34,669 nucleotides of DNA from Candidatus Aminicenantota bacterium. Lineage in GTDB: Bacteria; Acidobacteriota; Aminicenantia; Aminicenantales; Aminicenantaceae. This document shows positions 16,818 to 24,695 of the stretch, in pieces (positions within the stretch are counted from its first letter, which is position 1; each line of letters opens with the position of its first letter). A model generated the notes under the pieces. That model was not told where the DNA came from. It saw nothing but the letters and a program-made list of their open reading frames with translations, and ran no database searches. The stretch lies in assembly GCA_020344415.1 (NCBI GenBank), contig CP070825.1, positions 4,186,630 through 4,221,298 on the forward strand, in the 5' to 3' direction. A program made the position numbers and the translations under genes.

Positions 16818-17603
16818 TCACAAAGAATTTACCTTTTTTATAGAAAACCAAGGAAAAAAAGCGCTTGTCCTTTTTGCATATTCCTCAAACTCTTTATTAC
16901 CCACATATTTTTTTTCTAACATCGTAATGCCTGAAACTCTTAAAAGAAGAAATGTGATCAGCAGAGGGCTTACAATAGCGGTCCAGCCGTTTCTCAAGGA
17001 CAGAGCAATCAGGAAGATCCCCCACCACATAGCAACCTCTCCAAAATAATTAGGATGACGCGTGTACCTCCACAAGCCTTGTGTCATGATTTTTCCCTTA
17101 TTTTCTGCTTTTCTCTTGAATTTCGATAGTTGATAATCTCCCCCTGCCTCGAAAAATAACCCTATCAGCCAGATAATAAGCCCAAGTATATCAAGAATCA
17201 AGATTCCAGTTTCTTTAGAATGATTAATAAGCATCACCGGATAGGCAATGATTAAAAGTAAAAATCCTTGAAGCATATAAATCTGGAAAAAGCTTCTGAT
17301 AAAAAACCACTTACCCCAATCCTTTCTCCATTGCGCATACCGGAAATCTTCGCCTCTTCCTTTGTTTCTGATGGCTATATGTGTTGCCAGTCTTGTTCCC
17401 CATATAAAAATCAACGCTGTGACAAGGATGTGGCGAGCAACGTATCCGGGCTCCAAAAGAAGAGTTAAAAGCGCGACCAAAATGAAGCCGATTCCCCAAG
17501 CAATGTCGACGATGGAGTTATCCTTTTTTATCCATGTGAGCACAAAAATAAACAACATATAGAGAAAAACACAGATGGTTGAATAAAGCATAAAATTTAG
17601 CAT
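16818..17603 (-). CDS. DUF1295 integral membrane protein (steroid 5-alpha-reductase-like)
   Basis: This is a 261-residue polytopic membrane protein of the DUF1295 family, related to steroid 5-alpha reductases and isoprenylcysteine methyltransferases. Markers are NSIVDIAWGIGFILVAL at about 29-45, the HIAIRNKGRGEDFRYAQWRK block (about 95-114) and the C-terminal cofactor-site signature TQGLWRYTRHPNYFGEVAMW (about 174-193). It probably uses NADPH or S-adenosylmethionine on a lipid substrate, but the reaction is unknown. An alternative ATG lies 4 codons in; neither start has a clear ribosome site. It is followed closely by the dodecin and DUF2177 genes on the same strand. The DhaL-DegV gene ends 73 bases upstream. 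Confidence 0.88.
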   Translation of the reverse strand: MLNFMLYSTICVFLYMLFIFVLTWIKKDNSIVDIAWGIGFILVALLTLLLEPGYVARHILVTALIFIWGTRLATHIAIRNKGRGEDFRYAQWRKDWGKWFFIRSFFQIYMLQGFLLLIIAYPVMLINHSKETGILILDILGLIIWLIGLFFEAGGDYQLSKFKRKAENKGKIMTQGLWRYTRHPNYFGEVAMWWGIFLIALSLRNGWTAIVSPLLITFLLLRVSGITMLEKKYVGNKEFEEYAKRTSAFFPWFSIKKVNSL

Positions 17604-17676
17604 TTTAAGAACTCATTCATCAGTTGATAAAATTTCAATTTTTACCGAGTAATATATTAGATACTCAAAGTGAAAA

Positions 17677-19463
17677 TTATTCAAACATGAGCGCAATTCC
17701 GACAGCACCGATTCCGTTGTGAACGCCTATAACAGGTGATATATCCACGATATAACCCGGATCCAGGTGGATAGATTCCTTGATTTTTTCTGCATACACC
17801 TCAGCGCGCTCGTTGTTTTGGGCATGAACAATCGCGTAATTCCAGAGCTTCTCTTTATCGGCCATATCTTTTACCATCCGCAAAATTTTTTTCATATTGC
17901 CTCTTCGACTGTATGACTTGCCATATGCGGCTCCTTTACCTTCTGAATCAAGAGACACAAGCGGCTTGAGGTTCAATATTTTCGCGAGAAATCCCTTCAT
18001 TGGACTGATTCTGCCGCCGCGAACCATGTATTTGAGTGTTTGGATATCTACGAGAATCTTTGTCTTTGAAATCCATTCTTCGGCTAGTTTCACTATTTCA
18101 TCATGCGGTTTTCCTTTGCCAATCTCTTCTGCAACTCGCAAGACGACGAGGCCTAAAGATACAGAGAGATGCCGCGAATTGATAACATTGATTTTTTTAT
18201 TTTGGACTATAGAGGAAGCTTCCTGACTTAACTTGTAGGCTCCGCTCAATTTATCTGAAAGATTCACCACAATAATCGATTCATAATGAGTTGCGAGAAA
18301 AGAAAATAAATTCTGGACGGTCTTGATTGGAGGCTGTGAGCTTTTTGGATGCTCTCTGTAGGTTTTCAGCAGAGTGTAAAACTGCTCAGGCGTGATAGTA
18401 ACCTTATCCAAGAACAAACTATTCCCGAATGACAGATTGAAAGGAATGACATGAATTTGATATTCATCAATTATTTCTTGGGGCAGATCGCATGCAGAAT
18501 CTGTTATCAGTGCGATTTTCTCTCATAACTCGCTTCATACTGTTTTTGCATATCATCGGCTTTTAGCTGTGTAATGGTGCCATAATCTTTAAGCCTATAA
18601 AACAAATCAGCGGGATGGTCTGTGTGAATATGGATACGTACCTTCTCTTCAGAACCGGCAACAATTGCAGAACTGCCAAATGGGATAATTTTCTCTCTAA
18701 GCTTATCTAAATCCATGCATTTACCGATAAACAGTGCTTCGGTACAGTATCTTTGTTCAATTGCATCTTTATCTTTATATACATGAAATCCTTTGTCTTC
18801 CCATATAATTGTGGGCTTGGGTATTTTTTTCAATTTTCCTGTTTTTATAAAGTTAGTAATTCCTTCAAGAAAATTGACAAATCCTTTGGCGCCGGCATCA
18901 ACGACTCCGGCCTTTGTAAGAACGGGAAGCTTATTGCGAGTCTCTAGCAAAGACTTTTTGGTGACTTGAAGTGAATATGTGAGAAGGTCAACAAAATCCC
19001 GCTTTTTTGTCCTCTGCTGATAGACCGCTTCAGCCCAATCTTTCATTACGGTGAGCATCGTTCCTTCTACTGGAGAAACGACTGATTTATAAGCGTACTG
19101 AACTGCCTTTTTGACTATTACGCCGAAAGAACTCGTTGCTATTCTGTTCACATTCTTAATTTCTTCACTTATCCCGTGGAGAAACTGAGCGAAAATCAAG
19201 CCAGAGTTTCCACGAGCACCGGAAAGCGCCATATCAGCAATTGAATGTAAAGTTTTATAAACAGACGGATTGGGAACAGCTCCTTCAGAAATTGCGCGCA
19301 TTGTTGAAGCAAGATTAATTCCTGTGTCAGAATCTGGAACTGGAAAGACATTTATCTTGTTTAAATATTTTTGGTCTTTTATGACTTCATTTCCCCCGAC
19401 CATGAATGCATAATAAAGCCTGGGTCTATCAAGATAGCTTATCTTCATGGCTGATTCATTCAT
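17677..19463 (-). pseudogene. DhaL-DegV fusion (FakA/FakB-like), split by a one-base shift
   Basis: Frame one (19463-18507) encodes a DhaL/FakA domain: NVFPVPDSDTGINLASTM at 38-55 with Mg-binding Asp residues 44 and 46, DMALSGARGNSGLIFAQFLH, and the FakA-type middle domain RYCTEALFIG to VRIHIHTDHPADLFYRL. It ends YERKSH. Frame two runs on at once with a complete DegV N-terminus, IALITDSACDLPQEIIDEYQ, to 17677. Adding one A to the run of four at 18519-18516 joins them as YERKIALITDSACDLP. FakA phosphorylates fatty acids held by DegV-fold FakB for lipid synthesis, so an intact fusion would be a one-chain fatty-acid kinase of about 595 residues. DegV has no start with a ribosome site of its own. 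Mutation, sequencing error or ribosomal slippage could each explain the shift. Confidence 0.8.
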
Positions 19464-19689
19464 TTATACAATATTTCAATAAAACCTATAAATAATATCA
19501 GATTTTAGTATTAAAGTTCTACTGTTAATTTTGAACCTTTTATAATCTTATTAAAAATTCAATAGCAGTAATTTTTTTAGACTAACTTATTTCGAATTTC
19601 ACGGGAGGTCAGCAATTAAATAGGCGCAGTTTTGAGCCCACCTTTCATTTTGCCGGGCAAGGGAATCGCGCAAGTTGTTGAAAAGAAAG

Positions 19690-19764
19690 TGGTGGGCGAT
19701 ACAGGATTTGAACCTGTGACTTCTACCGTGTGAAGGTAGTACTCTTCCACTGAGTTAATCGCCC
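19690..19764 (-). tRNA. tRNA-Val (anticodon CAC)
   Basis: The 75-base cloverleaf reads cleanly on the minus strand. The acceptor stem GGGCGAT pairs with ATCGCCC. The D arm is ACTC/GAGT, and the anticodon stem CTACC/GGTAG encloses loop TTCACAC, giving anticodon CAC for codon GUG. The T arm ACAGG-TTCAAAT-CCTGT is standard, the discriminator is A and CCA is encoded. Its 3' half is duplicated exactly at 5343-5381. It stands alone, with no other tRNA nearby. Confidence 0.96.
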
Positions 19765-19818
19765 AGCCATCTTATTTTTATTCGATTTGGCTTCCCTTGT
19801 CAATTCTTCATATCAATG

Positions 19819-19896
19819 GGGTTAGGCTTGAATAACTTGAATAAATTACATGCATTCTCGTAATTATAGTTACGCAAGTTATTCAAGCTTGCACCC
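19819..19896. repeat. Long inverted repeat upstream of the acidic protein gene
   Basis: Arms at 19819-19839 and 19875-19896 share a perfect 14-bp core, GCTTGAATAACTTG, plus a GGGT end, around a 35-base loop. CTTTTTACTCTTTTA follows on the plus strand, so it could act as a terminator, but no plus-strand gene precedes it. It may instead be a repeat element or a control site for the gene at 19953. Confidence 0.6.
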
Positions 19897-19952
19897 TTTT
19901 TACTCTTTTATCGGATTGACAAATAGATTTTTTCCATTTATATATTAGGGTA

Positions 19953-21803
19953 ATGGCAATCAAAAGATGTCCCTATTGCCGGGCTATTCTAGCCGAAGAT
20001 GCTGAATATTGTTCCAACTGCGGTACACAACTTCTTTTTCCAGAGGACGAAAATGTTGAGGAAAAGATCCCTGGCGATAAGATTGTAGATGAAGGAGAAG
20101 AAGAGAGAGAAGAAGGCGAAGCGGTTGAAGAAGAAGAGGGAACAAAAGAGGAAGAGAAGGTAGAAGAAGTAGCAGAGCCGGCAGAATCTCCTGATGAGAA
20201 AGAGGGAACAGCAGAAGAGGTGGAATTTTTGCCTCTTGATAAAAGGCTAACGCCCGAGCAAGCAGCAGCCCCGCCCCCTCCTGGATCAACAGGAGAAGAA
20301 ACCACACCTGAGGCAGAAGAAACAGAGGCTTCTAAAGAAGAGGAACTAGCTGAGGAGAAAGAGGAAGAGGAGATAGCAGAAATAGAGGCAGAGGACGTGC
20401 TTCCAGAGGAAGAGCCTGTTGCCGAGAAGGAAGGGGAAGAAGAGGAGCCAACTCCTGAAGAGGAATTGGCAGTAGCAGAGGAAGAAAAAGAGGAAATTGA
20501 AGAAGCAGAAGAGAAAAAGACACCGGCTCTTGAAGGAGATGAGGAAGCACTGGCTGAATTAGAGAAATTGGCGCTTGAAAAGGATGAAGAGGAGGAGAAA
20601 CCGGAAACAGCTGAAGAGGTAGAAGCCGAAGCGGAGGAGGTTGAAGAAGAGCTCAAAGCGGCTGAAGAGGAAGAGACAGAGAGAGAGGAGCTGGAGCTTG
20701 CTGAGGAGGAGAAAGAAGAAGAGGAAGAAATAGAAGCACGAGAAGAGACAGCAGAAGAAGCAGAGGAATTACCTCCAGAAGAAGAGACTATTGCCGAAAA
20801 ACTGTTGGAAGAAGAGCCAGTTCCTGGAGAAGAGGAAGAGGAATTGTTGTTAGAAGAGGAGGAAAAAGCAGAAATTGAAGAGGAAGAGAAAGAAGAAGAA
20901 AAGGAGGTAACAGAAGAAGCAGCAGAGGAATTACCTCAGGAAGAAGAGCCGATTGCCGAAAAGCTGTTGGAAGAAGAGCCAGTTCCTGAAGAAGAGGAAG
21001 AAGAATTGTTGTTAGAAGAGGAGGAAAAGGAGGAAGTAACTGAAGAGGAAGAAGAAAAAGAAGCAACTTTCGAGAGTGAAGAACTAGAGAAAATTCCTGA
21101 TGCCGAGACAAAGGAAAGAGAAGAGATTGAGAAGTTCCTGGAAGTAGTAAAAAAAGAAAGAGAGCAGGAAGACATTTTTTTAGTGAAAGAGACTCCTTCT
21201 TCTCCACCAGAAAAGCACGAAAAAATTCCGGAGACCGAAGAGGAACTTCCTGCTTGGGCTGAAAAGATTCAAGAGGAACAGCCTAAAGAAGCAACTCCGG
21301 CAGAAACTCCGGTCCCAGAAACTCCGTCTATAGAAACGCCTCCTTCAGAAATCACGCCTTCAGAACCGACCCCTTCAGATGAAGAGTTAGGAGAAGAACA
21401 TCTCAGGAAGAAATTGGATCTTCAAGAAAAAGAAGAGATAGCTGAAACAGAAGAAGAGAAACTTCAGACGAAGGAAGTGGATATTCTTGAGGCAGAGCAA
21501 GAGAAAGCTCTCCGCTTCGAAGCTATTGAGGAAGAAAAATTGAGAGAGGAGAGAAGGCGTCCTCGCAGTTTTTCTGGCAAGTTGAAATCAAAAGCCTTTG
21601 ATATTCTTTTCATCACAGCGTGTTGGCTTATTTCTCTGTGGCTTGCCGCCCGGCTACTCGAAGTTTCTTTTATTAAATTGATTTCTGGCTCAACTCTATC
21701 AATTGTCATATATTATGTGATTTTATTGATTGTCTATTTTTTCCTTTTTCTCTTATTCCTGGGAAAGACCTTTGGCGATCACATCTTCTCTCAGGAAAGG
21801 TGA
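19953..21803 (+). CDS. Zinc-ribbon, glutamate-rich, RDD-like membrane protein
   Basis: This is a 616-residue protein with an unusual build. Residues 1-30 form a zinc ribbon with Cys 6, 9, 20 and 23 (CPYCRAILAEDAEYCSNCG). Residues 30 to about 430 are extremely acidic, mainly Glu with Ala, Pro and Lys, followed by a Pro/Thr-rich stretch (about 440-480). A charged helical part leads to residues 541-616, which hold two membrane segments (about 549-570 and 581-603) and end LFLGKTFGDHIFSQER, the pattern of an RDD-type domain. The acidic part would extend into the cytoplasm with the zinc ribbon at its tip. It contains a 108-base internal duplication. It may bind a basic partner such as a nucleic-acid-binding protein, but this is inference. 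The gene end overlaps lptB by 13 bases, tail to tail. Confidence 0.8.
   Translation: MAIKRCPYCRAILAEDAEYCSNCGTQLLFPEDENVEEKIPGDKIVDEGEEEREEGEAVEEEEGTKEEEKVEEVAEPAESPDEKEGTAEEVEFLPLDKRLTPEQAAAPPPPGSTGEETTPEAEETEASKEEELAEEKEEEEIAEIEAEDVLPEEEPVAEKEGEEEEPTPEEELAVAEEEKEEIEEAEEKKTPALEGDEEALAELEKLALEKDEEEEKPETAEEVEAEAEEVEEELKAAEEEETEREELELAEEEKEEEEEIEAREETAEEAEELPPEEETIAEKLLEEEPVPGEEEEELLLEEEEKAEIEEEEKEEEKEVTEEAAEELPQEEEPIAEKLLEEEPVPEEEEEELLLEEEEKEEVTEEEEEKEATFESEELEKIPDAETKEREEIEKFLEVVKKEREQEDIFLVKETPSSPPEKHEKIPETEEELPAWAEKIQEEQPKEATPAETPVPETPSIETPPSEITPSEPTPSDEELGEEHLRKKLDLQEKEEIAETEEEKLQTKEVDILEAEQEKALRFEAIEEEKLREERRRPRSFSGKLKSKAFDILFITACWLISLWLAARLLEVSFIKLISGSTLSIVIYYVILLIVYFFLFLLFLGKTFGDHIFSQER
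20766..21035 (+). repeat. Internal duplication in the acidic region
   Basis: The unit at 20766-20873 recurs at 20928-21035 with about 90 percent identity by eye, 162 bases apart. It encodes ELPPEEETIAEKLLEEEPVP and the following Glu/Leu run twice. This suggests recent expansion by slippage or unequal exchange. Confidence 0.8.
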
Positions 21804-22540
21804 CGCGGTACTTCATCTCCCAGTTTGAAATCTTCCCCTAAGAATCTTTCTTTTGCCTTTTTTTGCGAGGCTACTTCTTGAGGCGTCCCTTCTGTTAGTA
21901 TTTCTCCCTCATCTATAATGTAAGCCCGGTCAGCGATTGCCAGGGTATCGCGGACATTATGATCGGAGAGGACGATACCGATACCCCTTTTTTTCAGATT
22001 CAGCATTATTTTTTGAAGCTCGATGATCGTTAAAGGGTCTATTCCTGTGAAAGGCTCATCCAGGAGCAGAAATTTGGGCTTGAGAATAAGGGAGCGGCAG
22101 ATTTCCAGCCTCCTTCTTTCACCACCTGATAGGCTGTAGGCAGGCTGTTTTGCCAGATGATGCAGCCCAAGCTCCTCCAGGAGCTGGCTGGCCATTCTCT
22201 TCCTCTCTTTTTTTTTGTAAGGGTGGAGTTCAAGAATTAACCTGAGGTTATCCTGGACAGATGCCTTGAGAAAGACAGAATTTTCCTGGGGGAGATAGGT
22301 AATGCCCTCGGCGGCTCTAAGGTGGGTGGAATATCGAGAGATATTCTTTTTATCCAGGAAGATTTTTCCCCTATCTGGTTTGACCAAACCAGTGATTATA
22401 AGGAAAGTTGTCGTTTTTCCTGCTCCGTTTCTTCCTAGAAGACCGATGATCTCGCCAGATTGTATTTCAACGTTCACTCCCTTAACAACTAGACGAAAGC
22501 TGTAACTTTTGATCAGATCTTCTGCTCTAAGTACCGACAT
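21791..22540 (-). CDS. lptB: LPS export ABC transporter ATP-binding protein LptB
   Basis: This is a 249-residue ATPase of normal LptB length. It powers LptFG extraction of lipopolysaccharide from the inner membrane. Walker A is GRNGAGKT (36-43), the Q-loop is LPQEN (83-87), the signature is LSGGERRRLEI (137-147), Walker B is LLLDEP (158-163) and the switch His is 194 (SDHNVRDTL). The combination LLGRNGAGKTT, DEPFTGIDPL and SDHNVR is typical of LptB rather than of amino-acid transporters such as LivF. No lptA, lptC or lptFG lies next to it. It is divergent from the DUF1848 gene and overlaps the tail of the acidic protein gene by 13 bases. Confidence 0.93.
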   Translation of the reverse strand: MSVLRAEDLIKSYSFRLVVKGVNVEIQSGEIIGLLGRNGAGKTTTFLIITGLVKPDRGKIFLDKKNISRYSTHLRAAEGITYLPQENSVFLKASVQDNLRLILELHPYKKKERKRMASQLLEELGLHHLAKQPAYSLSGGERRRLEICRSLILKPKFLLLDEPFTGIDPLTIIELQKIMLNLKKRGIGIVLSDHNVRDTLAIADRAYIIDEGEILTEGTPQEVASQKKAKERFLGEDFKLGDEVPRHLS

Positions 22541-22601
22541 TGAAAGAAGCCAATTAGTCAGCTAAAATACTAAAGTCATTTTTCCTGGCTGTCAAGATAC
22601 C

Positions 22602-23447
22602 GTGAAGAAAATCATAAGTGCATCGCGAAGAACTGATTTGGTCGCCCACTTTCCTGAATGGCTTTCGTTTGCCCTCAGAAAGGAGAAAGCCCGTGTTTAT
22701 GGCCCGTCAGGACATTCTTATATAGTCGATTTAAGTCCTCAGGAAGTCCATACTTTTGTTCTCTGGTCAAAAAATTTTGATAATCTCAATAAAAATAAAA
22801 ACAGTCTGCGAGACTTACTTCAAAAATATGATCAACTCTATCTCCATTTTACAATTACAGGATTAGGAGGAAGTTTTATAGAGAAAGGTGTTCCCAAGCC
22901 TTCTGTGGCTCTTTCTCAACTGGATCGTTTAATAAAAATAGTTGGCCTTCCGGAAAGAATATCTATCCGCTTCGATCCCATTCTCTACTGGAAAGAGGAT
23001 AGCGATATGAGAACAAACATTCATTTTTTTGAAAAAATTGCACCTGAGCTTAATGCTCGAGGTATAAAAGACATAAGGATAAGCTTTGCCCAGTGGTACT
23101 CCAAAGCTAAAACTCGTGCGGCAAAATACAGGTTTTTTTATGTTGATCCTCCTCAAGAAGAAAAAAGAGAGGCAACGGACATACTTGCTCAAATTGCTCA
23201 AAAATGGAGTTTACAGCTTCACTCCTGCAGTCAGCATTTTCTCACAGAAGTTCCGGGCATTCGTCCTTCCTCCTGCATCGAAGGTCCCCATCTTCAAAAT
23301 CTTCATCCAGATGGCGAGTCTGTTTCTGGTAGAAAAGACAAAAGTCAACGTGTGGAATGCGGCTGTACAGAATCAGTGGATGTGGGAAGTTACACACAGT
23401 TTTGCCCTCACAGCTGCCTATACTGCTATGCAAACCCTAAGATTTAG
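22602..23447 (+). CDS. DUF1848 family protein, probable Fe-S enzyme
   Basis: This is a 281-residue protein starting with GTG. It begins IISASRRTDLVAHFPEWL, the family's opening motif, and has FVLWSKNFDNL, YLHFTITGLG and ISIRFDPILYW in the middle. The C-terminus is rich in Cys, ending CPHSCLYCYANPKI; C268-x3-C272-x2-C275 looks like the cluster motif of radical SAM enzymes but at the wrong end of the protein, as is usual for DUF1848. The reaction is unknown. It overlaps the ogt-like gene by 4 bases, tail to tail. The gap to lptB is only 61 bases, so the two divergent promoters must be packed closely. Confidence 0.88.
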   Translation: MKKIISASRRTDLVAHFPEWLSFALRKEKARVYGPSGHSYIVDLSPQEVHTFVLWSKNFDNLNKNKNSLRDLLQKYDQLYLHFTITGLGGSFIEKGVPKPSVALSQLDRLIKIVGLPERISIRFDPILYWKEDSDMRTNIHFFEKIAPELNARGIKDIRISFAQWYSKAKTRAAKYRFFYVDPPQEEKREATDILAQIAQKWSLQLHSCSQHFLTEVPGIRPSSCIEGPHLQNLHPDGESVSGRKDKSQRVECGCTESVDVGSYTQFCPHSCLYCYANPKI

Positions 23448-23950
23448 GCTGAAACCTCTCCTCTTTCCAGGCGGAGAAGATATTCTTTGATTTCCAGCCC
23501 AGGCCCGAAGCCGACCAGGGTTCCATCAGATCCGATAACTCTGTGGCAGGGGATGATAATGAGGATGGGATTCTGAGAGAGGGCCTGCCCGATGCTTCGG
23601 TACCCTCTTTGATTCAACTTTTGAGCGATGGATTTATAAGTTTCTGTTTTTCCATGGGGAATCTTTCCAGTCTCAAGCCAAACCTTTCTTTGGAATGGCG
23701 TTCCAGAGATAAAATCTATGGGAAGCGAAGCGAAGCTTACTTTTTTTCCCTTAAAATAATTATTAAAGAGTTTGTACTCCAATCGGAATTTGCTTTCGTC
23801 ATAGTCGAGCAGTATATTCCTCTTTTTAAAAAAATCAGTAATCTCATCAAGCCTGCTGTGATCCTTCACAAAACTTGCGAAGCTCAATCCCTTGCTGGTT
23901 TTAGCAAAAAAGATTTTGCCTATCGGAAAATCAAAGAGTGTATAAAACAT
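23444..23950 (-). CDS. ogt: Methylated-DNA--protein-cysteine methyltransferase
   Basis: This 168-residue single-use repair protein moves the alkyl group from O6-alkylguanine to its own Cys. The active-site motif IPCHRVIGSDGTLVGFGPG has Cys135. The DNA-binding helix follows TPFQRKVWLETGKIPHGKT, with YRSIGQALSQNP as the hinge and arginine-finger region. The N-terminal part (1-75) is the usual ribonuclease-like domain and lacks the Ada zinc-binding Cys residues, so this is the Ogt type. It is the last gene of a three-gene run: its ATG is 2 bases past the phosphoesterase stop. Confidence 0.93.
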   Translation of the reverse strand: MFYTLFDFPIGKIFFAKTSKGLSFASFVKDHSRLDEITDFFKKRNILLDYDESKFRLEYKLFNNYFKGKKVSFASLPIDFISGTPFQRKVWLETGKIPHGKTETYKSIAQKLNQRGYRSIGQALSQNPILIIIPCHRVIGSDGTLVGFGPGLEIKEYLLRLERGEVSA

Positions 23951-23952
23951 TT

Positions 23953-24693
23953 TCAGATTCCCATGGAGAGTCTCTCAGCTAAGGCGGGCGGGAGCTTCTC
24001 TCTCAGGATTTTTCTCATCGCTTCTTTTATATTATACTCGAGTCGGAAGAATTTGATTTTCCCTGCTTTTGTATCATAGATGGCGCACGCAGCGAGAGGA
24101 TTCCTATCACGAGGCTGACCTATAGAACCCGGATTAATAAGGTACCGGACATCCTTTTCAATCTTAATCTCGTTAGTTTTGCCCATTAAAAATGTTCCCT
24201 CAACGACGCCATCTTTTTCCGTGTACACGAAGGGAAAGTGAGTATGACCGAAGAAGCATATAGGGGTTTGTATATGCGAGAAGGCTTCTGATGCATCGAA
24301 TTCTCCAAAAATGTAATGGTCTTCATCAAACGGGGCTCCATGGCAGATTGCAATTTGCTCGTTGATGATCTGGGGTCCCTTTTTCAGGCGTAAGAGATAA
24401 TCCAAGTTTTTTTTCAGTATGTTACTCTTTGTCCAGTAGATGGCTGATGCAGCGATAGGATTAAAAGTCTGGACAGAGTCAAGACCGCAGACAGCCTTAT
24501 CGTGATTTCCCCGGATGGTTGAGATGGGCTTAAGGGCGCGAGTTTTTTGGATGATTTCGTTTGGATTTGCGCCATATCCAACCATATCTCCAAGGAAAAC
24601 GTAGTGGTCAATCTTTCTTTTTTGGGTGAATTTAAGGAGGGAGAGGAAAGCTTCCAAATTTCCGTGTATATCAGCAAAAATCAAATAGCGCAT
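23953..24693 (-). CDS. Metallophosphoesterase family protein
   Basis: This is a 246-residue protein with the complete two-metal phosphoesterase site: D8 and H10 (FADIHGN), D36 (GDMVGYG), N63 and H64 (GNHD), H118 (CHGAP) and H150/H152 (GHTHFPF). The MVGYGANPNE box places it with the YfcE/MJ0936-like group, which cleaves phosphodiesters or small phosphoesters; the natural substrate is unknown. There is no signal peptide, so it is cytoplasmic. It sits in a tight run, 2 bases after lipA and 2 bases before ogt, so the three are surely one transcript. Confidence 0.9.
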   Translation of the reverse strand: MRYLIFADIHGNLEAFLSLLKFTQKRKIDHYVFLGDMVGYGANPNEIIQKTRALKPISTIRGNHDKAVCGLDSVQTFNPIAASAIYWTKSNILKKNLDYLLRLKKGPQIINEQIAICHGAPFDEDHYIFGEFDASEAFSHIQTPICFFGHTHFPFVYTEKDGVVEGTFLMGKTNEIKIEKDVRYLINPGSIGQPRDRNPLAACAIYDTKAGKIKFFRLEYNIKEAMRKILREKLPPALAERLSMGI

Positions 24694-24695
24694 TT

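Noticed and set aside
19973..20656. Minus-strand frame of 227 residues, rich in Ser
   Set aside because: It is the antisense of the Glu-rich coding region: GAA/GAG codons read backwards give Ser and Leu. The same applies to the Leu-rich frames at 19984-20307, 20332-20550 and 20788-21207.
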